Positions 17,705 to 25,993 are shown, counted from the stretch's first letter. The stretch is DNA of 39,676 bases from Myxococcales bacterium (GCA_019634385.1 JAHQVK010000206.1:1-39676); one strand, 5' to 3'. Translations and numbers: made by a program. The notes: generated by a model not told the origin, from the sequence alone.

Positions 17705-19330
17705 ATGGTGGCCGGTCATCGGGACGGATTTCAAAGTGCCGCGGAATGTATCGCCGCGGGTATGTATTGGTTTGGGCAGTCTGACTTTATTGCCGCTGGT
17801 GCTTGGTGGCAGCGCGCCCTCGAGCTTGAGCCAAATAACCCGCGAGCTCAAGAGTGCTTGCGCTTGCTGCAGCGAACATCGAGTACGGGATTTAAGCATG
17901 AATCTTGGGCACGCTTGCCGGCGGCCACACATCAACCCTCAGCTACTGTAGATCCGGTGGCGGTATTCACAGATCCCGACGCTGAGGCTCGAGAGGCTAA
18001 TCCTAGCCCGGAATACGATAGTGCTCGCCGGTTGAGCGAGCCACCGCTGCCCGGAGGTAGCCAAGCTTGGGGAGCACAATATCCACAGTTCGGAGCCCGA
18101 GGTTCAGCGGGATCACCGCTAGCGGATGAGCCTAAGTTTGATGCCTCGCCGATGGGTGACTCAGCTTCGCTGGTGCACTCTGCCTACCAGCATGAAGGAT
18201 TTGCTACCGACGATATAGCCTTTCAGAATGCTTTTGATGACGCTGCAGATGATTCGAGCGATAGTTATGGATCCCTATTAGGTGAGTCTACTACCCGGGA
18301 AGTACAGAGAAGCGAACCAGGGGTATCAACGACACATGCAGACACACCTACGTCAGGTTATCGCTCAGAAGTTGACCATGACCGCACCGCTAACAGTATC
18401 TCATCGGACTTATCGAGAGAGCAGACGAGATCTGGTCATCTTTCGAGTGGTTCGCGTGATTGTCCACCAGAAGATCCGTGGGGCCTGGAAGACTCACTGA
18501 TTCATCCAGGACCTTTTGAGGAGGATTCGAGCTCTAAGTATTCCCGCACGGACAGTCCTTGTCAGCAAACGAGCCGGTGTGGACCGGAAGAGGATGATGA
18601 TGGACTGCTAGCCGTGCATTCTCCTTGGGATGATGGACCGTCTCGTACTGAGGTAGTGACGGTTCCCAACGATCACGATTTTGATGCGGTTGTAGACCCA
18701 ACTCCGCTCCCGGAGCACGATCGGGAAATATTTTTTAATCGAGGGAAGTCTTCTCCTCGGGTAGGTAGTGATGACGTAGATCTATTGTTTGGCTCTTGCG
18801 ATTTACCCGAAAATGATGGTGGAGAAGGACCGGCTGAACCTGATGGGTTTGAGGATGCCCTGAGTACTGAACCGTCGACATCGGTTTCGCTGGCGAGCCC
18901 AGAAACGGCCTTAGAGGTCGCCCGAACTCGATACCAGTTGCATGATTTCCTGGGGGTAGTGGACGCACTGCGAGGGTATCCCGTAGATTCTGGTGGAAAT
19001 ACGGAAATACGGAACATGTTGGCTGAGGCTAGGTCGCAACTCCTTCGTATGTATGAGGCTAAGATCGGTAGTCTCGAGAGGATCCCCTCCGTCCTGATCT
19101 CTCGTGAAGAGGTGATTTGGCTTAATCTTGATCACCGAGCCGGATTCATACTTTCTCAAGTGGACGGAACGGTGACCTACGATGACCTCATATCGCTCTC
19201 AGGCATGCCTCGCTTGGATACGGTTCGGATCCTGGCTGAGCTCATTGATCAAGTGGTTATAGGCGTTGAGTTGGACAAGTCCTCAAAGCGGGGTCATCGG
19301 ACCGATATAGGTGGCGGCAAGTATCGTTAA
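17705..19330 (+). CDS. TPR protein with long acidic linker and C-terminal winged-helix-like domain
   Basis: About 541 residues from the ATG at 17705. Residues about 10-55 form a TPR-like pair (AGMYWFGQSDFIAAGAWWQRALELEPNNP). A low-complexity linker of roughly 300 residues follows, rich in Asp, Glu, Ser and Pro and probably disordered. After a second helical region (about 395-445) comes a domain, REEVIWLNLDHRAGFILSQVD with TYDDLISLSGMPRLDTVRIL, that matches the N-terminal domain of the J-domain protein encoded two genes upstream. This shared domain and the 6 bp spacing from the DnaK gene suggest that the three proteins act together. The function is unknown. The 3' end overlaps the convergent gene by 48 bp. 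Confidence 0.75.
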   Translation: MVAGHRDGFQSAAECIAAGMYWFGQSDFIAAGAWWQRALELEPNNPRAQECLRLLQRTSSTGFKHESWARLPAATHQPSATVDPVAVFTDPDAEAREANPSPEYDSARRLSEPPLPGGSQAWGAQYPQFGARGSAGSPLADEPKFDASPMGDSASLVHSAYQHEGFATDDIAFQNAFDDAADDSSDSYGSLLGESTTREVQRSEPGVSTTHADTPTSGYRSEVDHDRTANSISSDLSREQTRSGHLSSGSRDCPPEDPWGLEDSLIHPGPFEEDSSSKYSRTDSPCQQTSRCGPEEDDDGLLAVHSPWDDGPSRTEVVTVPNDHDFDAVVDPTPLPEHDREIFFNRGKSSPRVGSDDVDLLFGSCDLPENDGGEGPAEPDGFEDALSTEPSTSVSLASPETALEVARTRYQLHDFLGVVDALRGYPVDSGGNTEIRNMLAEARSQLLRMYEAKIGSLERIPSVLISREEVIWLNLDHRAGFILSQVDGTVTYDDLISLSGMPRLDTVRILAELIDQVVIGVELDKSSKRGHRTDIGGGKYR

Positions 19331-19969
19331 GGTGCTTGCTACCCCAATGAGCACATTGTCATCGATCACACCAAATTCATATCTTTCGACAACACTAGCA
19401 ACGAGCGCAATCACTATGCCCCAGATGGGGAGCGGAGGTGACGCTTGGTTGGCAACGATGATGCTCATGGGGATGCTCACCACTATCATACAGGCGGTAC
19501 CTATCGGATGTTTTGAGCGAGTCCGGACATATATATTTCGGGCGACTCCGGTAACACCATCACCGAAAGACATCAGTAGTCCAGGAAGAATGGCCAGCCA
19601 AGGGTCATTGGTGAACCACCATAAGATCGACAGAGAAACCCACCACATGATAGCGAAGGTTACGTCGTTGCGATTTTCGGTGGTTTGAAACCAGTATAGC
19701 TGTTGGTTAGTGCTATGAAAGATATGGAGCATCAATCCTAGAAGAACACCGCCGATGGTAGGATACCAATAGTCCGTAAACACATATGGCACCGCGAGAG
19801 TGGGGAGACCGCACCCGATCATATGTACCAGTTTTCGGTTGAAGTAGACTGCGCGAATGGGCTCGATGCCGGTTGTGAGCTGCCAGCGGTAGATGAACCT
19901 TGTGAGTACAAGGACGGCAAGTACGTGAAAACTGAGGGCAACTGCCCATAAAAGTTGGGGGTTCTGCAT
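19283..19969 (-). CDS. Dolichol/phytol kinase-like integral membrane protein
   Basis: A protein of 228 residues from the ATG at 19969. The open frame extends upstream to 20050, but those codons run into the family A element at 19998. Several transmembrane helices are apparent. Motifs of the CTP-dependent polyprenol/phytol kinase and CDP-diglyceride synthase-like superfamily are visible: NRKLVHMIGCGLPTL near the N-terminus, LPGLLMSFGDGVTGVARNI in the middle (GDG in place of the usual GDA), a reduced K-P-IGT segment and VERYEFGVIDDNVLI near the end. It probably phosphorylates an isoprenoid or other lipid alcohol at the inner membrane; the substrate cannot be read. It is convergent with, and overlaps, the 3' end of the TPR gene. 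Confidence 0.7.
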   Translation of the reverse strand: MQNPQLLWAVALSFHVLAVLVLTRFIYRWQLTTGIEPIRAVYFNRKLVHMIGCGLPTLAVPYVFTDYWYPTIGGVLLGLMLHIFHSTNQQLYWFQTTENRNDVTFAIMWWVSLSILWWFTNDPWLAILPGLLMSFGDGVTGVARNIYVRTRSKHPIGTACMIVVSIPMSIIVANQASPPLPIWGIVIALVASVVERYEFGVIDDNVLIGVASTLTILAATYIGPMTPL

Positions 19970-19997
19970 ACGGCTACGAGTGAGTGGCTTGATTGGG

Positions 19998-20145
19998 TAC
20001 AGCAGAAAGAACTTGGGTAGAACCCAAGTTCCTGCTTCTACGCCGGGCAATGCCCCGCTGCGCGACCACTTGTTGATTCTTACAGAATCAATTCAAGGGG
20101 TCTGTGCTGTACAGCCAGGGCTGACGCCAAGTGATATCTGCTGTA
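19998..20145 (+). mobile_element. Family A element, copy 5, plus an extra A right end
   Basis: The 114 bp element 19998-20111 runs from TACAGCAGAAAGAACTTGGG to TCTGTGCTGTA, with arms CTTGGGTAGAACCCAAG, GGGCAATGCCC and TTGATTCTTACAGAATCAA. A 34 bp tail (20112-20145, ending CCAAGTGATATCTGCTGTA) repeats the end of a reverse-oriented A copy, so this looks like a partial tandem or a remnant of a second element. Confidence 0.83.
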
Positions 20146-20193
20146 TATGGTGGAATGCTGCGGTTGGAGCAAGACGAGTCTCAGCAAGAGACG

Positions 20194-20652
20194 CTAGTTG
20201 AGGAGTTTGTTGAGGGTTTGTCCAAGCCCTGGAACCGCGGCTTCAACGTTTTTTTCCCCCAGTGGGCGCAGGCGTTCGTAGGTCTTTTTGATCACCCCAG
20301 ACTGAGTTTGATTGGCCCGCTCATCGGTAACCTCGAGAAGTGCGTTAGCGACCGCGTTCTTTTGTGCGTTCAAGAAAGAATCAAAGTTTTGGGCTTGGCC
20401 CTTTTCTTTCCAATCTGAAAAAAAAGGCTCAAGCTTTTCAATGAATTGGTCGATCAAGCTATCTACGGCTTCCTGAATGAGGGTGGGCTTAAGCTTATTT
20501 ACGGCGGCATAGCCGGCCTTAATGGCCATACCGGAGACACCACCTTTAGCTTGGACCTCAGACTCAACCAGGGCGACGGCGTCAGAAATGACGCGAGGCC
20601 GTGATTCTGAATTTAGGAGGAGTTCTTTTAGCGTGGTCACAAGAACGCCCAT
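20194..20652 (-). CDS. DUF6918-type conserved protein
   Basis: A 152-residue soluble protein resembling the DUF6918 family of uncharacterised proteins found in Actinobacteria and Deltaproteobacteria. Visible family-like stretches: SRPRVISDAVALVESEVQAKGGVSGMAIK at about 17-46, then VNKLKPTLIQEAVDSLIDQF, the central ALLEVTDERANQ, and the closing KNVEAAVPGLGQTLNKLL. It is helix-rich and has neither a signal peptide nor a membrane segment. The function is unknown. Its start is in a head-to-head arrangement with the exported protein gene on the plus strand, and their 5' ends may overlap by about 20 bp. Confidence 0.75.
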   Translation of the reverse strand: MGVLVTTLKELLLNSESRPRVISDAVALVESEVQAKGGVSGMAIKAGYAAVNKLKPTLIQEAVDSLIDQFIEKLEPFFSDWKEKGQAQNFDSFLNAQKNAVANALLEVTDERANQTQSGVIKKTYERLRPLGEKNVEAAVPGLGQTLNKLLN

Positions 20653-21232
20653 ACACCGAAGATCGGTAGTGGCCTACTTTCTGATATCTTGGTGTAGCGC
20701 CCATTTTGCGTGCGAACCGGTGGCTAAGGCTGCGCCGACACGGTTGGTCTGGCGTTCTTTTTCTGTTTTTGCGGCTGGCAATGGGGGAAAGCCATCGGTC
20801 TACCGTCAAATTCAGTTTGGTGCGCCGCGGAGTTGGACCCCAACGGGGGTGGGTGGGGCCAGACCGGAGATGGTACTTGCTGGCCCCGAGGGGGAAGGCT
20901 TTATTGCTATTTATGCCGGCCTTCATCCTTTGCACCTCGAGCCGATCTTGGAACGTTTACGGAAGGAACATCCCTCTGCGGCGCCAACATCGCCGCAATT
21001 GCTGTCCTTGCCCGGATTGCGTACCGATCTTGGCGAGCGAGCGACCCGCTTTCCCATTGCCGGCCGCGAAGTTGGGGAAATGGTACTCATTGAGATGAAC
21101 CAAACCATTGTTATGGTCGTCACTGTTGTTGCGCCGACGGCGTGGCGAAGGGTAAAGGTGGCTGTTGCGAAAATGTACCCAACGATATCAATCGTGGACC
21201 CGAAGCTGTCGACTGGGAAAAGTAAATGGTAA
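20633..21232 (+). CDS. Hypothetical exported protein
   Basis: About 199 residues from the GTG at 20633. I chose this start because AGGAGG lies 12 nt upstream and because the first residues (VTRTPIHRRSVVAYFLISWC) form a basic n-region plus hydrophobic core, as in a secretion signal, with possible cleavage near AHFA or VAKAAP. Another GTG at 20669 is possible. The mature part (FSVFAAGNGGKPSVYRQIQFG..., GRPEMVL-like and PEGEGFIAIYAGLHPL) resembles no family I know. The gene is divergent from the DUF6918 gene and about 190 bp upstream of the TRAP operon. Function unknown. Confidence 0.6.
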   Translation: MVTRTPIHRRSVVAYFLISWCSAHFACEPVAKAAPTRLVWRSFSVFAAGNGGKPSVYRQIQFGAPRSWTPTGVGGARPEMVLAGPEGEGFIAIYAGLHPLHLEPILERLRKEHPSAAPTSPQLLSLPGLRTDLGERATRFPIAGREVGEMVLIEMNQTIVMVVTVVAPTAWRRVKVAVAKMYPTISIVDPKLSTGKSKW

Positions 21233-21316
21233 GCCGGCCGAGATGGATAGCGGACAAAGATCACTTGGGTGAGCCTCGGAAAATTCTCCCGATGCGGCTA
21301 AGTGCTCTGTGCCAAG

Positions 21317-21366
21317 CGCTAAAGCTGAACGCAGGTAGCTACCGGAGCTGAGCTCCAGCTTTAGCG
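21317..21366. promoter_or_regulatory. Nested inverted repeats upstream of the TRAP operon
   Basis: CGCTAAAGCTG (21317-21327) is a perfect reverse complement of CAGCTTTAGCG (21356-21366). Between them are two further perfect palindromes, GGTAGCTACC (21334-21343) and GGAGCTGAGCTCC (21344-21356). There is no T-run after it, so a classical terminator is unlikely for the upstream exported-protein gene. It lies 56 bp before the TatT-like start, where an operator or leader RNA structure is plausible. Confidence 0.5.
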
Positions 21367-21421
21367 AGTATTGGCTGGAGTCAGTTGACGCTCATCCTCT
21401 TACAACGATACGGCGCCGACT

Positions 21422-22357
21422 GTGCGGGAACGAGAGTGTAGTCTGATTCGGTGCTCCATGTCACTTCTATTGGGTGGGGTGGTCGTGGGTGTTCTTTCCG
21501 GTTGCGTTGGTTTGGCTACAAACGCGGCAGCGAATGCGCTGTCTGGAACCGGAACCATTTTTTCCGGTGACGACGACCCAGAGTTTATTGCTGATGCAGC
21601 CCCGTTTGGTTTGAAAAGCATGGAGGCTGTGCTCGAGCAGACTCCAGAACACGAGGGCCTATTGTTGGCGCTTGCATCCGGGTATACGCAATACGGCTAT
21701 GCCTTTCTTCAAGAGGAAGCGGACAGGGTTCGTGAAGATGACTATGAGCGCGCCTTGGAATTTGAGGGCCGTGCGCTCAAACATTATCGTCGCGCACTAA
21801 GCTATGGATTCCGTGGCTTAGCCACTCGTCATGACCATTTTGAAGAGCATCTGCGTAGTGAGCCGGGGGCCCTCCGCGAGGAGCTTAAGAAAGAAGATGT
21901 ACCTTATCTGTACTGGACGGCAGCGGCGTGGGCCTTGGAGATTAGAGCCTCCCAATATGCACCGGCAGAAATAGCTGATTTCCCACTGGTATTGAAGCTT
22001 GTTCAGTGGGGCTTATCACTTGATGATTCTTGGGATAATGGAGCACTCCACGCACTTATGATCACTATAGAGTCAAGCCGCCCCGGTGGGAGTGTTGACA
22101 CCGCTGAGGCCCACTTTCAGCGGGCACTGGAGCTTGACCAAGGGCGCCGAGCAGGCACCTACGTGACGATGGCGGAAAACGTGTGTGTTCTCCGTCAAGA
22201 TGTGGAGTGTTTTCGAAAAAATTTAGCATTAGCGCTGGCGGTAGACGTCCAAGCCTTACCGGGTGAACGCCTGGTAACGGTGCTTATGCAACGTCGCGCT
22301 AAACGGCTTCAACTGATGGAAGAAGACCTCTTTTTGATGGATGATGCTGACGAATAG
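21422..22357 (+). CDS. TRAP transporter TatT-type lipoprotein
   Basis: A protein of 311 residues from the GTG at 21422, or about 299 from the ATG at 21458. The N-terminus is a lipoprotein signal with lipobox VLSGC. The body matches the TatT (T-component) family of TPR-associated TRAP transporters, known from Treponema pallidum, where a TPR-like trimer binds the solute receptor in the periplasm. Family-like stretches: EALLLALASGYTQYGYAFLQ-like LLLALASGYTQYGYAFLQEEADRV, ALKHYRRALSYG, and the conserved YLYWTAAAWALEI, then AEAHFQRALELDQGRRAGTYV. It is first in an operon: the DctP-type gene starts 48 bp downstream. The neighbourhood confirms the role. Confidence 0.85.
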   Translation: MRERECSLIRCSMSLLLGGVVVGVLSGCVGLATNAAANALSGTGTIFSGDDDPEFIADAAPFGLKSMEAVLEQTPEHEGLLLALASGYTQYGYAFLQEEADRVREDDYERALEFEGRALKHYRRALSYGFRGLATRHDHFEEHLRSEPGALREELKKEDVPYLYWTAAAWALEIRASQYAPAEIADFPLVLKLVQWGLSLDDSWDNGALHALMITIESSRPGGSVDTAEAHFQRALELDQGRRAGTYVTMAENVCVLRQDVECFRKNLALALAVDVQALPGERLVTVLMQRRAKRLQLMEEDLFLMDDADE

Positions 22358-22405
22358 TTCGAAGGCGGATAGTTGCGTAGTAGCTGATGCAGTCAGGAAA
22401 TCGTG

Positions 22406-23440
22406 ATGTTTGACGTGAACCAACCAATATTTCGACGGTTAAGTCTGGCCATATTTCTCGCGGTAGGGGTGACTTCACTGCCCGCTGAAGCAGATGCCAA
22501 AAAAATCCGAATCAAGCTGGGCACCCTAGCGCCACGCGGCTCGAAGTGGTTTCAGTCGCTGGATAAAATGGGGCGTCGCTGGAAGCAAGCGAGCAAAGGG
22601 CAGGTCCAGCTCAAAATCTATCCCGGAGGGATTGCAGGAGACGAGGATGATGTCATCCGCAAGATGCGTATCGGTCAGCTCCATGCGGCCACTCTGACCA
22701 ATATTGGTTTGGGGAGTATCGATCGTTCGACCATAGGCCTTCAGATTCCCATGATGTTCCGCTCATATGAAGAACTCGATTATGTGCGGGATCGGATAGG
22801 TCCTAAATTGGCTTCGGAGTTAGAGAAAAGGGGGTTTGTGGTCCTGGACTGGGGTGATGCTGGTTGGGTGCATTTCTTCTCTAAGCAAAAGGCGATAACC
22901 CCGGAAGAGTTTCGTAAACAAAAGCTCTACGTGTGGTCTGGTGATCCGCAATCGGAGGCGGCTTGGCGAGCCGGTGGTTTTAACGTGGTGCCCACCGCCA
23001 ACAGTGATGTTCTCCAGGGCCTGCAGACCGGTCGACTAGAATCGTTTGCGATCGTTCCCCTGTACGCTTTGGCTAGCCAGTGGTTTGCGCTGGCGCCAAA
23101 TATGTTGGCTCTCAAATGGGCACCACTGTCGGGAGCTACCGTGGTGAGTAAGCAACTCTGGGCGAAGCTCGATCCTGAGCTTCAGGCTCAGCTTAAGACC
23201 ATAACTGTTGAAGAGAGCAGGGCCAGCCGTGAAGAAATACGAGGACTGGGCCATGAAGCGCTCAAGGCTATGGTTGACCGGGGCCTCAAGGTGTATGACC
23301 CGGACGAGGCGACAATCAAAGCCTGGCGAGTCATTGCTCAAGAGGCGTACCCAGCCATTAAAGGCAAAGTTGTTCCGGCCCCGGTATTTGAAGAGATCCA
23401 GCAGTTACTTTCAGAGTACCGCTCTTCGCAAGGCACCTAA
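22406..23440 (+). CDS. TRAP transporter solute-binding protein (DctP family)
   Basis: About 344 residues from the ATG at 22406 with AGGAAA upstream; a GTG one codon earlier is possible. The signal peptide covers about residues 1-28 (hydrophobic LAIFLAVGVTSLPAEADA). The mature protein shows DctP features: IKLGTLAPRGSKWFQSLDKMGRRW, VQLKIYPGGIAGDEDDVIRKMRIGQL and the GLQTGRLESF segment that usually surrounds the substrate-binding groove. The ligand-anchoring Arg expected in acid-binding DctP proteins is not obvious at its usual place (SGDPQSEAAWRAGG), so the substrate may not be a simple dicarboxylate. It binds its ligand in the periplasm and hands it to the QM permease encoded 3 bp downstream. 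Confidence 0.9.
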   Translation: MFDVNQPIFRRLSLAIFLAVGVTSLPAEADAKKIRIKLGTLAPRGSKWFQSLDKMGRRWKQASKGQVQLKIYPGGIAGDEDDVIRKMRIGQLHAATLTNIGLGSIDRSTIGLQIPMMFRSYEELDYVRDRIGPKLASELEKRGFVVLDWGDAGWVHFFSKQKAITPEEFRKQKLYVWSGDPQSEAAWRAGGFNVVPTANSDVLQGLQTGRLESFAIVPLYALASQWFALAPNMLALKWAPLSGATVVSKQLWAKLDPELQAQLKTITVEESRASREEIRGLGHEALKAMVDRGLKVYDPDEATIKAWRVIAQEAYPAIKGKVVPAPVFEEIQQLLSEYRSSQGT

Positions 23441-23443
23441 ACA

Positions 23444-25333
23444 TTGTCTGCTACAAAAGATTTACCAGCAGAGGGTGATCAGAACTTAGAAGGACAGCCA
23501 TCTTCGGGATGGTTGTCCTTAACCGAAGATGGTCTCAATCTGTTCTTCTTGGTTTTGATGACCTCCATCCCATTGGTGGAAATAGCCTTGAGGCGATGGG
23601 GGGAATCGATTCCCGGATCTATTCGTATGGTGCAGGTGCTCACCCTTTGGGTGGGGCTTTCTGGGGCATTGTTGGCGACGAGAGAACGTCGGCATCTAGC
23701 TTTGACCAGCAGTCAATCTTTGATGACACCCCGGGTGGCGCAGATACTAACCTGGTTGGTGACCACACTGGCAGTCACGGTGACTTTGGTTCTTTCGATC
23801 GGGGCATTTATTACGGTTTGGGCCGAACGGCACTCGACGGAGGACATTGCGTTGGGCGTGCCCGCTTGGTTGCCACAAATGGCACTTCCCATTGGTTATG
23901 CGGCCATAGCTATCCGTATGGCGTGGATCTACAACGATGCGAGGCGCTGGTTTGCGGTGGTGAGCTTGGCGTTGGCTGGGCTCACCATAGCTGGCCTTGG
24001 TCACTTAGACTGGGAAATGCGGGAATTGTTGGTGGGTCCTATAATGGGCTTGCTGCTTGGTTCTGCCCTCATTGGGGCACCGATCTATGTGGTTCTGGGT
24101 GGTATAGCGTTGGTGTTGTTTTGGGGCCAGGAAGACCCTATAGCAGCGGTTGCCGTAGAGACGGTACGACAACTGGAAGACGAAACCCTCCCTGTCCTGC
24201 CGCTGTTTACCTTCACCGGATATATTTTGGCCGAATCGAGGTCTTCGGAACGGTTGGTTGCGGCGTTCCGGGGGCTATTTGGTTGGATTCCTGGGGGTAT
24301 GGCGGTGATGACCGCAGTGGTATGTGCTTTTTTTACCACCTTTACCGGAGCGAGCGGGGTGACGATTCTCGCCCTGGGAGGACTACTCTATCCAGTTCTT
24401 CGATCCGAACACTACCCGGAGCGGTTTTCGATCGGCTTATTGACCGCATCGGGGTCCATCGGCTTGCTGTTTCCCCCCGCTTTACCTGTTATTCTGTACG
24501 GTGTTGTCGCGGGGGTACCCATTGACCGATTGTTTGTGGCTGGCTTGGTGCCTGGGGTGATTCTGGTGGGGGCGGTCTCTTTACTTGGGATACGAACAGC
24601 CCTATACTCCAAAGAAATTGTTCGTACGCCCTTCAATTTTCGGGCGGCCTTGGAAGCAATATATGTAGCTAAGTGGGAGTTACTAATACCTCTGATTGCA
24701 GTGGGTTCCTATTTTAGCGGGTTAGCGAGTCTGTTGGAGTCGGCAGCCATTACCGCCGCCTATTCCCTCTTTGTAGAGGTCGTCATTCACCGGGATTTAA
24801 GTGGTGGGGATTTACTGAGGGTAGGTCGAGATAGTGCCGCACTTGTTGGAGGTGTACTGCTGATCTTTGGTGTGGCTATGGGGCTAACCAACTATTTGAA
24901 CGATGCGGAAGTACCTATAACGGTACTTACATGGGTTGAGCAGCGGATAGAAAGCCGAGTGGTTTTCTTATTGGCTTTGAACCTTATTCTTCTGGTGGTG
25001 GGCTGTCTTATGGATATATTCAGCGCACTGGTGGTTATTGTGCCCTTGATTGCGCCGCTGGGAAATCACTTCGGGGTTGACCCAATACATTTGGGTATTA
25101 TTTTTCTGGCGAACCTTGAGCTCGGCTTTCTAACTCCGCCGGTAGGTATGAATCTGTTCTTGTCATCTTACCGATTTAAACGCTCGCTTCCTGATATTTA
25201 TCGCACTGTAATGCCTTTCTTGTGTGTGCTTATATTGGCTGTGCTGTTAATTACCTATGTTCCTGCCCTGACTATGGCGCCGGTACAGTGGTTCTTTCCA
25301 GATAGTAGCAGCTTGGCCCCTATTGACCTCTGA
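23444..25333 (+). CDS. TRAP transporter permease, fused small (Q) and large (M) subunits
   Basis: A 629-residue membrane protein. The start is taken as the TTG at 23444, 3 bp after the receptor gene's stop, since the first ATG would cut the first helix. Residues about 20-190 are a DctQ-like four-helix domain (LVLMTSIPLVEIALRRWG, LRRWGESIPGS). From about 195 the DctM domain follows with VLGGIALVLFWG, LPLFTFTGYILAESRSSERL, FTTFTGASGVTILALGGLLYPVL and GLLFPPALPVILYGVVAGVPIDRLF. The C-terminus has DIFSALVVIVPLIAPL and LEYLGFLTPPVGMNLFL-like LGFLTPPVGMNLFL. QM fusions are known in TatT-type and sialic-acid TRAP systems. It moves solute inward with a sodium gradient, as known for the family. Confidence 0.92.
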   Translation: MSATKDLPAEGDQNLEGQPSSGWLSLTEDGLNLFFLVLMTSIPLVEIALRRWGESIPGSIRMVQVLTLWVGLSGALLATRERRHLALTSSQSLMTPRVAQILTWLVTTLAVTVTLVLSIGAFITVWAERHSTEDIALGVPAWLPQMALPIGYAAIAIRMAWIYNDARRWFAVVSLALAGLTIAGLGHLDWEMRELLVGPIMGLLLGSALIGAPIYVVLGGIALVLFWGQEDPIAAVAVETVRQLEDETLPVLPLFTFTGYILAESRSSERLVAAFRGLFGWIPGGMAVMTAVVCAFFTTFTGASGVTILALGGLLYPVLRSEHYPERFSIGLLTASGSIGLLFPPALPVILYGVVAGVPIDRLFVAGLVPGVILVGAVSLLGIRTALYSKEIVRTPFNFRAALEAIYVAKWELLIPLIAVGSYFSGLASLLESAAITAAYSLFVEVVIHRDLSGGDLLRVGRDSAALVGGVLLIFGVAMGLTNYLNDAEVPITVLTWVEQRIESRVVFLLALNLILLVVGCLMDIFSALVVIVPLIAPLGNHFGVDPIHLGIIFLANLELGFLTPPVGMNLFLSSYRFKRSLPDIYRTVMPFLCVLILAVLLITYVPALTMAPVQWFFPDSSSLAPIDL

Positions 25334-25366
25334 TATCACACGTCTGGTGCTGCCGTTATTTCTAAT

Positions 25367-25480
25367 TACAGCAGAAAGAACTTGGGTTGAACCCAAGTTC
25401 CTGCTTCTACGCGGGGCTAAGCCCCGCTGCGCGCCCCCTTGTTGATTCTTACCGAATCAATTCAAGGGATTTCTGCTGTA
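25367..25480 (+). mobile_element. Family A element, copy 6 (best preserved)
   Basis: 114 bp. The outer 12-14 bp ends are perfect inverse complements (TTACAGCAGAAA and TTTCTGCTGTAA). The three arms are CTTGGGTTGAACCCAAG, GCGGGGCTAAGCCCCGC and CCCTTG..TTGATTC..GAATCAA..CAAGGG. Together they make a four-way junction, or cloverleaf. It starts 33 bp after the TRAP permease stop. Confidence 0.92.
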
Positions 25481-25561
25481 AGTGGGATTGAGGGAATAGC
25501 TTTGGCGTCTCTTGACATCTGTTCAATAATTGGTACGACTATCACTGACGTGGGCCATAAA

Positions 25562-25993
25562 ATGTTCACCGTGTTGGATGCGAATGCGCTTGTTCCTTGG
25601 CTCTCTGCGGTCTTTACAGAGGTTCGAGCTGATGTGGATGAGCTGCTAGCTAGGCGGTCGTGGGAAGGGGTGTCTAAGTCGGAACCGGGAATGGTATATG
25701 CGGGTGATAGTGATGGGCGAATCTTGGAATTAGAAGAACGTATCCAAAGTTTGCTTCACGAGGTTGCTTCGTTGGGCATGGAAATTCGGCGCGTGGATGG
25801 TATGGTAGATTTCCCTAGCTGGCGCAATGGCGAGCTTGTCTATCTATGCTGGAGGCTCGGAGAGCCGAAGGTGCTTTACTGGCATGCCATGCATTCTGGA
25901 TGGCCGGAAAGAAAGCGCTTGGATGAGGCTGGGGAAGAGCTGGGCTTGTTCGAAGCCGATACGGGGTTTAGGGAACCTGAGGCAGAGCTTTAA
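25562..25993 (+). CDS. DUF2203 family protein
   Basis: A 143-residue soluble protein. The DUF2203 signature is clear: an N-terminal LDANALVPWLSAVFTEVRADVDELL helix, a central coiled region LEERIQSLLHEVASLGMEIRRVDGMVDFPSW, and the closing LVYLCWRLGEPKVLYWHAM-type motif, where W, GE and YWH are conserved. The frame is open further upstream, but that part lies in the family A element, so I start at the ATG at 25562. The function of the family is unknown. The last 26 bp overlap the convergent gene on the minus strand. Confidence 0.8.
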   Translation: MFTVLDANALVPWLSAVFTEVRADVDELLARRSWEGVSKSEPGMVYAGDSDGRILELEERIQSLLHEVASLGMEIRRVDGMVDFPSWRNGELVYLCWRLGEPKVLYWHAMHSGWPERKRLDEAGEELGLFEADTGFREPEAEL

